Source of the DNA: Escallonia rubra
Taxonomy: Eukaryota; Streptophyta; Magnoliopsida; Escalloniales; Escalloniaceae
Assembly: GCA_033065855.1 (NCBI GenBank)
Contig: JAVXUO010002328.1
Coordinates: forward strand, 102,501 to 166,500
Direction of reading: 5' to 3'
Length of the DNA stretch: 64,000 nucleotides
The translations under genes and the position numbers were made by a program. The notes under the pieces were generated by a model. The model worked only from the letters and a program-made list of their open reading frames with translations. It did no database searches and was not told the DNA's origin. Shown here in pieces: positions 11,612-23,279 of this stretch (within the stretch, counting starts at the first letter, position 1; every line of letters begins with the position of its first letter).

Positions 11612-12809
11612 GGGTTAATTACTCACAGCACCCCTGAGGTTTGCCCTAAATTATACACGGACCCGTCTATCTTTGTAAATTACACTCCGCTCCTAAAATC
11701 TAGCTTTCTTTAACGGTGTTAACGGCTTGACATAAAAAGACATTTATGTCCTTGTATATAAGTACACAGTGTCTATTGGGTTTTGGAGAGAAATTTACGT
11801 ACTTTCAATTGCGATTCTTTGCATTTCCCCTTCCCCGTCCCTGTGGTTGTGCAATTACGATTGGTGGAGGTTGGGCATTTGGTGGCGGGGCACCTAAAAC
11901 CATTTCTACCTTATGGTTTTTTAATCCGTGCCTGTGAGCTTCTGTTGGAGGCGTTGGACATGGTGTGGTCGTGGGTTCGTTGTTCGTGGTTGTGAGTGTG
12001 TCTTGTGGTTGCGAGTTTCGCCAGTTGTCATGGGATGCAGTGATGGGGTTCAGATGTCGCGGCAGCGGCGGGTTGGCAGGCACCGTGGTGGCTGATGGTC
12101 GTCGTTGGTGGGTCGCGAACGGTTGCCGAAGGTTATTGGATGATGGGTTTTGGGATTCGTGGCGGTTAATGGTCATGGGTGGTCGTGAGTAGGACGATTT
12201 ATCGGTCGTCGGTGGTGGGTCGTTGCTGGGCAGTATGGTGGACTTGGTGGTCGTGGGTGGTCACGGGTGGGTCTGTTGGGTTCGCTAGATGGTGTTGCCG
12301 GCGCAGGCTTGGTAGCAGGGAAAATGGGTGATGCCGGCGAGGTCGCCGGAGATTGTTGCCGACATTGTCGCCGATGTTGCCAGATGGTGTAGCCAGAGGG
12401 TGTTGCAATGGTGGATGGTGATGTATGACATGAGAGCAGCCCAGCAGCCACGTTTGTTCCTGCATTATTGGTTGTACAGTGTGAAGTTTTGGTTGTACAA
12501 CATGCATTGTTGGTTGTACAACATCACTGTTGGTAAAAGTTATATATAAAAAAAAGATATAACAGAAGAAGAAGAAAAACCTAAAGGGCAAGGGGGGTTT
12601 TATTCAAGAAAGGGAGGGTAGTTTGGGGATGAAAAAATAAAAAAGTAAGGTGTCAGGGAATCTTTAGACGGAGTTAGGGTACCCGTCAATTTTGTGGGGC
12701 TCCGTGAAATGCGGGTACAAACCTGGGGGAGCGGAGTGTAATTTACAAAGATAGGCGGGTCCGTGTGTAATTTAGGGCAAACCTCAGGGGTGCCGTGAGT
12801 AATTAACCC
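11612..12809. mobile_element. Mutator-like (MULE-type) non-autonomous element 2
   Basis: Begins GGGTTAATTACTCAC and ends with its inverse; the inverted repeats are nearly identical for at least 80 bp. It is flanked by perfect 9-bp duplications TAATTAAAA at 11603-11611 and 12810-12818. The interior is GC-rich with open frames on both strands that lack recognisable domains, plus three 21-bp tandem units starting GGTTGTACA at 12470, 12491 and 12512. No transposase is visible, so it depends on a partner. The terminal GGG(C/T)TAATTAC matches the element at 3966-5147, so the two belong to one superfamily group although their interiors differ. Confidence 0.88.
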
Positions 12810-12818
12810 TAATTAAAA

Positions 12819-13133
12819 AGGGTTGGTTGGTCAACATCCAAACCGAGTCCAACTCAGATGACTAAGCCATAGCGCTACCAAGTCCAATGATTCTTACACA
12901 AATGCATGATCAACAATCTTCCAACTTCCAAAGTCCAAACTTTTTACTCGGCAACACTTTAGAACTCTTACATACCATGTTTGTTAATTACATCGATAAA
13001 AGAACAACAAAGTAACCACTCCCCCAAAAAAAAAAAAAGGATCAAATTATTACCACACTCGAATACATTATTTATGATTACAGATCGTTGAACAATGTGG
13101 ATAACGTGATGAAAACCGAGAGAAACATTTTCA
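12819..13133. other. Downstream flank of SURNod19 copy 1
   Basis: AT-rich sequence similar to the downstream flanks of copies 2 (24560-24720) and 3 (31640-31790); a shared stretch reads CAAATTATTACCACACTCG. Probably former 3' UTR. No gene seen. Confidence 0.5.
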
Positions 13134-13191
13134 AGTCACAATTGATCAGTAGCCATACTCCCTTCGGCTTCTGCGCTTATGTGCAACAGGG
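13134..13191 (-). pseudogene. Remnant of the last (membrane-anchor) exon of SURNod19 copy 1
   Basis: Reverse-complement reading gives the end of exon 4 (GCACATAAGCGCAGAAGCC..., then GGCTACTGATCAATTGTGA), matching the 3' half of exon 4 in copies 2 and 3. The first part of that exon, which encodes the hydrophobic helix, is missing, and the acceptor site with it. It lies downstream of the premature stop of copy 1 and cannot be used as it stands. Confidence 0.75.
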
Positions 13192-13483
13192 GCTGCAACC
13201 AGGCGACAATTTAGAGTTAGGATCACAGAAAAGTTCACGCTTCCTGCTAATGAAATCAAGGAAATCCCGCAAATGGCTCTTGATCAATTTGCCAAAGCTA
13301 ACAAGTCTGCGTGTCCACAGTTTCAATGGGGGGATACTTTTGTTTCCAACCAACATATCTCTATTCATATAAGCTAAAATTCTGGATAAATTTGTTCTTG
13401 AGATCGTTTGATTCCCACCCAAACTAGTTTACCCAATCACGAAAAATGTAGAAGAGGGCCGTGAAAGAAATGAAATCTTACTC

Positions 13484-16160
13484 TTAAAGCATGCAACTGC
13501 AAGAAGGTTTCTGTGAGGACTCTGCAACCAAAATGTAAAAGAGACCCATAACTCCCGTATGCCTTTGTGCGCTGCTATAATTAGATTCCAGAACTAGTGT
13601 CTCCCCGTCAGATATCTTGACAGAGCCTGGCCGAGGATAACACGTAGACATTCCTACGATGTAACCAGCCTCATTTCCTGCTTTGTTCCCTTCTCCATAA
13701 GTTGGTATTGAAGAGCATATAACTCGTCCATCCTACAAGATATACCAGTCGAACGAATCATGGAAAGAAATACTCCATCAAGCTGCTCAGTGTAAGTGAT
13801 CCCAAGAAGGTAGTTGTCTGACATTTAGTAAAATGCTGCATCACAACACTGGAGAAGAAAAAGGTAAAAAAAGGAGAAGAAAAAGAAGGAATGGCTCTCC
13901 TAGCAGGCCTACTATGCAGTCCTGTGGCAGACTATCTTCCACGAGGTCATACTGCTCAACATGCATGAACACTTTCCCAGTCTTCGAGTATCTTTTGGAA
14001 ATGTTACTGAAGTAACGGCTGCTGGAGTCAAGATTCGCCCTTAGAACATATGAAGAAGTCTCGCTCCATTTTTTTTTGCCACAGTCATGGTCATAATCGT
14101 CAAAGGCACATTAAAGTAAAAAAGACACCACTATTATGGTTTCAATTCTAATTAAGGAACGGAGAGAGACGGGATACCTGCAGGGATAAGAGAAAATAGT
14201 GCAGAAAGCATGTAACAACGGTTCAAAGTATTGGTTCAATAGATGATGTATAGAGCGACAGTCTACAAATTTTAGTTTCTGCTTAGTTCTTCGTGGATCG
14301 TGAGTTTCAAAGACACAGGGAAGACACATATCAGCAGCGTGTGCTTGCGAAAGCCTACTTTTTGCAGTTGAATTTTTTTTACGAAACCTAGGTTACTTTT
14401 TGGATGGGTTGGGGATATATTTTCTCCAATGTTAAAGACAAGTAAACAAATCATTAGCTTACACGTTCAATTGATTCATTTAAACAAACATCCTATGATT
14501 TGTCAAAAGAGTTTGCATGAATCACTTTTAGGAATGAAGGAAGCCACTAATATCCATTATCAATGGATATCAATGGCTAAAAGAATGTCCAGAAGGGCAT
14601 TAGAGCTGACAAATCTATTCAATACTAAGCTAAATGCAAAAAAAACTATAGTATCAACTAAAGAAGACTTGTGCGCGCAAACAGGAGATTTAAGTCGAAA
14701 CTACCTCTCCATAAAGAGCTGATCCAATCCCACCAGTATGTTGGTGGGCAACACCGTAGACTAAATTGCCGCCAGTTGGTAAACTCAGGCTTACCCTTTT
14801 AGTATCAAAGCAACCCTTGCTAGCGACACCAGTGTCACAAGCCTCAACGACGTACTCAACCTGTAGCAAGACAATTCGAACTATAAAGACAACGATTAAA
14901 AGCCAAAGGCACCATAGAAACTTTATGGTTGGGCCAAATAAGATGTTGCCAATCTATTTTCACTTTCAGCTTTTAAGAATGACAATTGAAGCTTGTTAAA
15001 CTTATCTGCAAACAAGATCTGTCGCTACAACTTTCTTCTTAGCATAACCTTTACGCACGTTTTTAAGACCCTACATAGTAAAATCTATATTACCCTTTCT
15101 TTGGACTCATCGATACTCGATAGCATATCATCTAAGAGACCTTAGACTCGAGGTAAATAAGAATATAACCCTGGGTTGGCAATATGCTTCTACTAAGACG
15201 TAGCATACATGACACTAGCATTCTATCATAAGTAGGAAAATATATACAGTAAAAAAAACCAAAATAAAGATGTAAAGCAACTTCATGCAGGAACATTTTT
15301 GTTGCAAGGAAAGGAAGTTATCTAACCAGGCAATTATGTCCTGCGCTGAGGTTTCTTGATCCATCCGACCTTTTCCATGTATCAGTGACATCAAAGATAT
15401 AAATTTTAACGGGCACAATACAACTGTCCCAAGCAGCCCACTTTACTGTGTATCTCATATAGAGGCTTCTTTTAGCACTTACAAAACCTTTTCTCACCCT
15501 GCATTGTGTCTCATCATAACAGCATCTTAAGCCTCCAAAATAATCTGGACTCAAAGGTCGCCCCTGTTCATCGTTTGTAACATTGTACAGATCACACCTG
15601 CATTCAGTGCACCCCAACCTATCTTCTGCACCCCGTGTATCTATTGCATGGACATTAAGCCTCCACTTCTCTTCAAATCCAGCAGGAATTTCTGCCGGAT
15701 CACCAACTTCTATCCCATAAGGTTCTGGGACATGCGTGTCTGTTTTTCGTGTCTCAGACCCAAGGCCATAATATTGGAAAAGAGCATCATTGCATATCCC
15801 CGAGTTTCTGACAAGGATAACATCAGATTGCTGGCCCCCTGAATAGTTACTGTCCTTTCGTTGATAGTATCTTTCGAGAAGCCAGTGATGGAGATAAGTT
15901 TCACGGAGAGGGACGGGATTCCCTGCTTCATCAACTACTTCCGCATTGAAACCCTTAATGGCAATATGACCTCGTGGGAAGTCAATATCGTAGTAAAATC
16001 TGTTTACTACTGATCCTGGTCTCAACACAAACTTAGGTGATAGAAAAACGGCAGTTTTTACATGATTTTCATGTGATAGACAAGCTTGTGAACTTTGAGC
16101 ACTTAGTGCCAACGAGAGAATTGCCAAGGAAAGCAACCAACCTTGTGGACCATGTGACAT
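13484..16160 (-). CDS. SURNod19-family protein, copy 1 (truncated C-terminus)
   Basis: Exons complement(join(13484..13732, 14705..14860, 15327..16160)) give 412 residues. The protein has an N-terminal signal peptide (about 1-26, WLLSLAILSLALSAQSSQA), then the conserved SURNod19 body: PKFVLRPGSV, DIDFPRGHIA, YLHHWLLERYY, the cysteine-rich GCTECRCDLYNVT, and GLRCCYDETQCR. SURNod19 (stress up-regulated, nodulin 19-like) is a plant family of secretory-pathway proteins without a defined biochemical role. Exon 3 contains a 1-bp deletion relative to copy 2 just after the codons QKP, which brings in a stop (SCSCML*), and the last exon is partly deleted, so the C-terminal transmembrane helix is lost. 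Exon 1 is also 18 bp shorter than in copies 2 and 3. It could yield a soluble secreted form, or be a pseudogene in an early stage. Confidence 0.75.
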
Positions 16161-17189
16161 CTTCCACTCTTGATGTCAGTTTATCTAGCCAACAGCATAA
16201 AATCACAAGAACTTAGGTACTCATTCTCAAATCGAAATCAAGTTATTAGTAGATACTGAACTGGATTGCATCAAAAAGTGGGGTCCTTCTATCCAAGGTT
16301 TGTTCCAATTGACAGGAGGTATAGCGTATAAGTAAATTTCTATATTTGACCCCAACACCATGTCATACGTTTCAATTCTCATTACTGTATGACACAAATT
16401 CATTACTACCCTTTTGTTCAGACTTTAAGAGCTCTAGAGAACCAGAACTCGGATGAATGCTTAAAAACTAACAGATACTGAAAGCCAAGAAACATAAATT
16501 CACAGAACACAACTATACTAGTAGACACGGAGACAGAGAAAGTGAAAATGCCTGCTCGCACAACAAATTTTCAATACAGACCAGATAAAAAGAATAAGAA
16601 TAAAAGCAAGCATCAAGAAAACAGAATACGAGAAATGAAACAGTTCTAGTAATACTTATGTATTCAGATATACATCTAAAGGGCATCGATAATGGTTTAT
16701 GTATAGTTGTGTATAGTTGAATAATACATCAAGAACTACTAAAATTGTTTACTAATCACTCATTCAGGCATTGTGACAAACAGAAAACAATCAACTTTGA
16801 TCTCTCAGTCCCATGAAATATTTAGATAACGATAAAACACACGGCATAAGCCCGCAAATTGGTTGCCGGAATTTAGAGCCATCTAAAGGGTACCTGCTAT
16901 CTATACGGTACCTGCTAATGGTTCTTCTATTATCAAGAAATAAGCTAGAAAGTATTGAAATTCTTGATTAACTGCTTACACAAACATAAAACAAGCAACT
17001 TTAATGGCCCAATCCCATGATAAAAATTAATTGACAAAAACGATAAAAACACGTTATAAGAAGCATCTAAAGCGTACCGGATAATGGTTTCTGCATAATC
17101 GAGAAATATACCAGAAACTGCTATAAGTGTATGACTAAAAACTACGAATTTTAGCAAACACAAAACAAGCCACTTTAATGGCTCCATGC
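16161..17189. other. Upstream flank/leader intron of SURNod19 copy 1
   Basis: AT-rich, similar along its length to 27948-28944 upstream of copy 2. It contains several internal near-repeats of a segment with CAAACACAAAACAAGC and ATAATGGTTT (about 16850-17190). It may be an intron in the 5' leader, as it separates the coding exon from the conserved block at 17190-17560. No gene seen. Confidence 0.4.
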
Positions 17190-17560
17190 CATAATGGTGG
17201 AGACTGCATACCCTGAGGAAAGCAGAAGGAAAGGTGGTTCTCTTTCGTGGGGTTGAGCAAGCAGGACAATCTGTTTACTGGGTATAAAACGGCAGAATTA
17301 TGGCAGCCTGAGGTGGCCATGTGTCGCTCTCCGCTGAGGCAGTGCTTACGCAAATAAGCCATATCAGCCAGGGAGATTCAGGACTCATTCGGAAAGGCCG
17401 ATTATGGAGTGCCATTGTTTAATGGCCTGATGAAATTGCAAGGAAAGGAGGATAGCATAACCGCACAGGCAATGACGCAACCGCCGGGGGCGGGGGTGTA
17501 AACGTTTTCGGAGAAAGTCGCAAGGTTGGTTTGTCAACGGCGATGAACGATTTGGCTCTC
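17190..17560. promoter_or_regulatory. Conserved upstream block of SURNod19 copy 1
   Basis: This block is conserved upstream of all four copies (28945-29290; 41380-41710; 54020-54249 plus 60898-61020). Shared marks are GGGTATAAAACGGCAG (TATAAAA on the plus strand at 17283-17289), GGCAGTGCTTA, GTTTAATGG and GCAATGACGCA (17469-17479), which holds a TGACG bZIP core. Such conservation among otherwise diverging flanks suggests promoter and/or first leader exon. The canonical TATA orientation is opposite to the gene, so direction and exact start are uncertain. Confidence 0.5.
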
Positions 17561-17587
17561 TTTATTTATATTTCTTGGGACTTGATA

Positions 17588-18720
17588 GAGATGTCAAAAA
17601 CGCGCGGGCGGCCCGCGGGCTGGCCCGGCCCTGCCCATTTTTGGGCCCGGGGGCCAGGCCGAATTATTTGAGAAACAGGGCCGGGCCTAGTCTGGCCCTA
17701 AAATGGCCCGTTTTTTGCCCGGCCCGAAAACTGGCCCCATTTTGGCCCTTTTTTTGGCCCTACACACATGCCCTCTTTTGGCCCAGTATTATTGTATACA
17801 CACATTATTATATATAAGTGTGCAGGTCCAACGATGATCGAATGAGCAATGAATCTAAACATGAATTATGTTGATCGTTCTTCCTTGGTGCAATAATCAA
17901 AGATATGTTTGACGTAAAACAAGAATTAGATTACAAAGATTACAATCGAACCGTGAGAAATCATGAGCCTCCTTGAAGAGGCCTTGGCGGTCTTGGATGG
18001 GCTGAACTTATTTGTCAATAAATACCAAACCGACTAATTCCACCCTCTTACATATAAATTAGTATTGGTACCGTGTATAAAAAAATAACTGTTAAAATAC
18101 ATATAAAAAGCTAGTATTTATATTATTAAATAATAATAACAAAATAGATAATAAAATATTAATATTATTTTCACCTTTTTATGAGTTTTCAATCACTTTA
18201 AAAAATAGTTGTTATTCTTTCAGCAATGAAAGAAAAAGTAAAATATCAAATAGTAGAAATAGTCTCTAGGGCAATTTAGCGTTGCTACTACTTGTTTGGA
18301 TACACATAAGGTAAAAAATTTGTGCATATGACTTCAACAGAGAGAGAAGAAGATGCTATTATATTAAAAAAGGAAAGAAAAGTCAAATACCGTGCAAACA
18401 TTTACGAAAATTTAAAGAGCTACTGTATTAAGCAATTTGATACATGTAATTGTCATTTTCTATTTACCAAACTTCCGAAAAATGCTACTTATAAATTATA
18501 ATGTTAGTAGGCCAAAAAAGGTTTGTCAATATTACACAAAATTAACATGTATCAATCTCAACCAATTAATTTGATGTATTCTTGTTGGCCATCGACGCAA
18601 ATAAATAACAAGAAGTTGGGAACCAAAAAAAATATTTTGGGCCCGGCCCAAGCCTAGCCCTAAATATTGGGCCTAGGGCCAGGGCTTGGACCGGGCCCAT
18701 ATATCCAGTTTGGGACGAGG
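17588..18720. mobile_element. Possible hAT-like element with GGCCCGG-rich ends
   Basis: The left part (17588-17765) is packed with GGCCCGGCC/GGGCC motifs starting GAGATGTCAAAAACGCG. The right part (18640-18710) again has GGGCCCGGCCCAAGCC and CCGGGCCCATAT. Between them is AT-rich filler. This arrangement is familiar from plant hAT-derived repeats, but I could not find a matching right terminus or target duplication. Confidence 0.35.
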
Positions 18721-19681
18721 GAAAAGAAAAGAAAACAAAAGAATAGAATAGAAAAAAAGAAAAAGAAAAGCCAAGATAAATAAAAGAAATTTTTATTTAT
18801 TTATCTTGTTTGTGAGTTCAGTAGAAAAAAAAAGATACTTGATTACGTATGTACTCATGTATTATATTGTAATAATTCTAACAAAGACTATGATGTATGA
18901 TCCTAAAAGATAACATAATTTTGACAGAAAAACAAAGTAGTCATTAATGACATAATATAAAAACCAGATTCTAATAATGTCATACCAAAAGCAAAACAAA
19001 TTAGTCATAGATTAACTCTTAACATCTAAAGCAATTATCAGTTCTTAAGGAAAATGGTAGGTCTTGTCATCCTAAAACTTAAAAGTTATTAAAAATTTAG
19101 TCTTCATTATCTCAAGGGTAATATGAGAATTATTAAAATATTACTTATGAGTTTTTTTTTTTTTTTTTTTAGTTTCCTCTCAATTTTGGGAGGTAAGATT
19201 TAGAAACAAAAGATATCCAAACTTTCCTCCATTTTCTCTTCTTTTCTCTCCTTAAAAAAACTCATAAATTAGAGAAAGAAGAGGAGAGAAGCTACTTTCC
19301 TTTCTTTTCCTCTTTTCTCTCTACTAAAAATCTCGCAAACAAGCTTTGAGTTCGTTGTGCCTCAAGCCCCCCAATATTTCGCAACTTTAGATGAAACCCT
19401 TTTACAATTTTTAACAATTAAATGGTTCTTCTATCAGTGTGCTATCTATTCTTCCCTTCGTTCATATCATCAAAATAAAAATAAAAAAAGAGGCTAACTA
19501 TTGCGGAGTAGCGAGAGTTGCATGCATTAATTCATACAAAAAAAATTCATTACCGCCAACCAAGCCCATCGCCACCTGTAATAACCGCCACCCTCCTAAC
19601 CTTCTTTCACCACATTGTAATCATCATGCTCTCCACATAACCGATCACACAACACAATCAAACACATTGGAAAGAAGATAA
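18721..19681. other. AT-rich intergenic sequence, nothing recognised
   Basis: Low-complexity A/T-rich sequence with a poly-T run at 19151-19170 and pyrimidine tracts (TTTTCTCTTC...) at 19220-19330. Short open frames have no recognisable content. Confidence 0.5.
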
Positions 19682-19690
19682 CGACGAGCA

Positions 19691-20924
19691 CTGGCGGAAC
19701 CGAGATTTCATTCTAGGAGGTACTAAAAAATAGTGAAGTCACAATTTTTTTTTATAAATAAAGTAATACATAAAAATTGAATGCACTTCCCGATTATACA
19801 CGTAGCATGCGAGAAAGGAAAAATAAGACATCATGAGAAACCATAGAAAGTCGTCAGGTACTCAATTGTTGAAGTAATTGTGTAAAACCCTAAAAAACAA
19901 AATAACAAGTATATGCATAACGAAGGAACCCGAAAACTAATAGAGAAATTAATTTAAAGAAAAAAGAACTTCCAGCTTCCATCAATTAGCATAAGAACAA
20001 AAAATGTTTTTCCTATCAACTAACGATTAAGCAAATAAATCAAACAAAATTGACAATTCATAACATGAAGTGAACTTTGCATTTTGCAAAACTGACAAAT
20101 ATCTCATGTGCCCTAGCTTGACTTGCCAATATCCTTTGGATTTTGCGGAAAATTTAAAATTACAAAATCCAATGGAACGAATTGAAGTAAAATATAACTT
20201 GTAAACTTACTTAATAGCAAAAAAAAAAAAATCAAATCATACTCAAAAACCCAATTTAACCTGAGCCTTAACCAAGTACTATATATCACCCGCATCCAAT
20301 TAACCACTTACGTACATATACATGCAACCGGAAAGTTTATGGCAAAGTAATAAATCAGTAGCAAAGTTGACACCTAACCTATTCATACTGTCGCGCTGGC
20401 CTTTGAGAAGCTCGAGACCAGATTCTTTCTGATAATACACATAGCATTCACGCAGACTTCAGTGAAATCTAAAAGGAGTTGACTGTTGACCGGTCACGAG
20501 TCATCGGTGAAGTCCAGAGTCCTCATCATCGTCGCCGGTAGAGGATGTTGGCCAGTGGAGTCGTCGTCGCCGCCTCTGGTCACTTGCCCTCCTCGTTGTT
20601 GCCGGTCTTTTGTCAGATCTGGAACAAGAAGATCGGTCGGCGGTCTTCTCTCCAATCTATCGGCTGTCTTGAAGCAAATGAGAGAGAGACTGAGCTGAGG
20701 CCAGAGAGAGAGCCTGCCTTTGGGTCATTGTCCGGTGTCGCCCATCGCCGTCGTCGTCGGTGAGTGGGTGTCAAGCGTCTGGGTGAGAGTGAGAGAGGAG
20801 TGCAGAGATAGAGAGGCGATGGAAATTGGACAGAGAGACAGCAGGGGTCAAAAATAAAAAAAAAATTCCAAAAGTTCGGGGGGTACATTAGCACCCCCTG
20901 GTGCAAAGGTGGTTCCGCCATTGA
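19691..20924. mobile_element. MULE-like element with TGGCGGAACC termini
   Basis: The left terminus CTGGCGGAACCGAGATTT and the right terminus (reverse complement TCAATGGCGGAACCACCTTT) form short inverted repeats. The flanks carry near-identical 9-mers, CGACGAGCA (19682-19690) and CCACGAGCA (20925-20933). The extreme ends differ by three bases in length, so the precise borders are uncertain. The inside has a GC-rich island (20480-20780, with GTCGTCGTCGCCG-type repeats) and AT-rich remainder. Open frames there are not recognisable and no transposase is seen. Confidence 0.55.
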
Positions 20925-20933
20925 CCACGAGCA

Positions 20934-23279
20934 TAGCTAGTAAGGCTACAAAATTAACCCCATTGGACGGTGAGGGACTCGTAATTCGAGTACTCTTTGG
21001 GCTTGAACATGTTGATATCGGTGTAAACCTTAGCCATTCTCTTTAGCTACCCTTACGCAACTCAAATAATGAAATATGGAGCCCAAATATCATCCTTTAT
21101 TTTATTCAATGAAGCAGCAAAGCAAGCTAAGCAAATCATGGAGGATGTTTATAGTCATCGGATAGCTGTGATATATTGGTTCAGGCAATTTGTCATGATT
21201 ATTCTCAAGCATCCTTTTGGGATCGATTCTGATTTCAACAAGTGAATTTTGGCAGAGTGGTGCTTTTGCTTATAAGTGAAAATTATGTCTAAATTGTACT
21301 TTTTTGGGACTTTCAAAGACAATGGAAAAAGCAGCTCTAGGTGCGAGTTTTGCATTGCATTTGAAAGCTCTAAGAGAGATAAAAAGAAAAAAAGAAGAAG
21401 AAGAAAAAGTCTCTGGTGTTTTTTATTATAGAGTAATAATCCGACCATTTTATGATTTTTTTTATCCTCTTTGATTTTTTTCAAACTCTAGGATATAGAA
21501 CTCTAATCCTTGAATCTCCGTTTTCTTTTCCTCTCTAATGGCTTTTTAATGGTCCGACTGTTAATCATCATACAGATCTAGGCTAACTTAAGCTTGTTTG
21601 CACCAGATAAAAATGCAACGGCTTGGCCTAGGTAAGTCTATTTGTTCCATAAGCATCAACATGCCACGCGGTGCCACTAAAAAAAATTGGAATCCGCCTC
21701 AAGGCAAGTTCACTTAAGACCGGTTCGTCCTAAGGCAAGTCGGTGGCTGTCTATCAAAATTTTCAAATCAAATGGCTAAATGACATATGATCAGTTCTAA
21801 GCAAAAGAAGAACACATCGCTCATTAGTATAGGATATAAAGCTTTTACTAAGCAATGTGTCATTATAAAAAAAATTGTTAAAAATGTGATACAGGCTGGA
21901 TGATAAGTTAGACAAGAAGGTAAAACGAGATCTTATCCGTCTCAACACTGACAAAGTTAGATCAAACAAGGAAGCTTAACGTGAGCATAAAGGGTAAAAC
22001 ATACATGTTGGGACACTTTGGCAGCTCCAAATTGAATCTACACCAGGCTAAATGATTGCAAATTCAGTTAGAAAAGCTATAAATCTTGTGCCAAATAATG
22101 ATCTTCAGCACCAAACACAAACTAACTCCTATTTTACATTTTAGGTAAAGAGGTTTATCTTAGAACCATCAAACTAACACTAGATTCGGTTCTTGCACTA
22201 AAAAAAAAAAATCCACAGGACCTCCCCTACAGTATTGTCACCGCAGTAGAGTTTAACTGTGATATCTTACATTGGATGTGAGATGATTTGTAATTGATCT
22301 TATAAGACTTTACTAAGGAACTCATAAGTACCTACATGGTTAACCCTTTTGAGGGAGGCATTATCATGTGGTGGGATCGTGGACTAGATCTTTATATTAA
22401 CCACCAAGTTCAGGATGGTATCACATATGAAACCCCTAAAAAAAACTATGTATATAAAAAAAAAACCTTAAACCACCCAATTTGTCATCCCTCCCCACGC
22501 TTTTTCCCTCTTTTATTCATTCTTGTAGGAGAAGTTTGAATCTGTTCTGTTCGGATATTGATTGGTCAAGGATCGATCATCCTAAAATTAGGATTCATTC
22601 CAAGAATTGGGGGAGTAGATAGGCGTTAATTTGAAATAGAAGGTATTCATTTCAATATCTCTATTTGTGCAAATCTCATTAATAAAGAATCAAGTTACTT
22701 CTTTTTCGCCAGGTTTCATTCGATTTGTTGTGGAGTATAATATAGGAAGATCTTTTATCCACATCGAATCCAAAATTGGCAGTACTCATTAGTGAGCACT
22801 TGGTTTCCTTTTCGTTTGTTTCGAGAAATATATCGATCAATTCTGATTATTTCTTTTTCTCTTGACCAGGAACTCCAGCTAGATTCAGGCATGCTACACT
22901 TTTTAGTTATTGCGAGAACTCAAGTACTATATCAAGTTATCATTTTATTAGAGTTGACCACTATGAACGTAAATGCATTAATTTCATGTATTTATTTACA
23001 TATTTAGTTTGATCAGGAGTAGGGCTAGATTTGAAAAAAATAGTTGTAACTTAAAATAAAACTGAAAATTACTAAAACTTCAAGTAAAATAGGACTAGTC
23101 CTCACGTATCATCATCGTTTAAAAGAAGTCACAAGAAGCACACTCACTCTCTCCGGCATGTCAGACGGTTTAAACTACTTGGCAATCGTGTCTATATGTG
23201 ACTCTGTGTGAACCTGGCATGCCCTCCAAAGAATATGTGGCGGAGCATTTTACAAGCAAATAGAGCTTTAGACTGATCT
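20934..23279. other. Intergenic, nothing recognised
   Basis: AT-rich sequence with small unrelated open frames on both strands and poly-A runs (for example 22200-22211). I see no domain, RNA gene or clear transposon terminus. Confidence 0.45.

Noticed and set aside
11746..12591. Open frames inside the second Mutator-like element as captured genes
   Set aside because: Translations are low in complexity and unrecognisable on both strands. Capture remains possible but is not supported from the sequence alone.
17135..17362. 75-codon minus-strand frame in the conserved upstream block, considered as a first coding exon or uORF
   Set aside because: The reading frame and residues are not conserved in the equivalent block of copy 2 (28933-29154), whereas the DNA motifs are, so the block is better read as non-coding.
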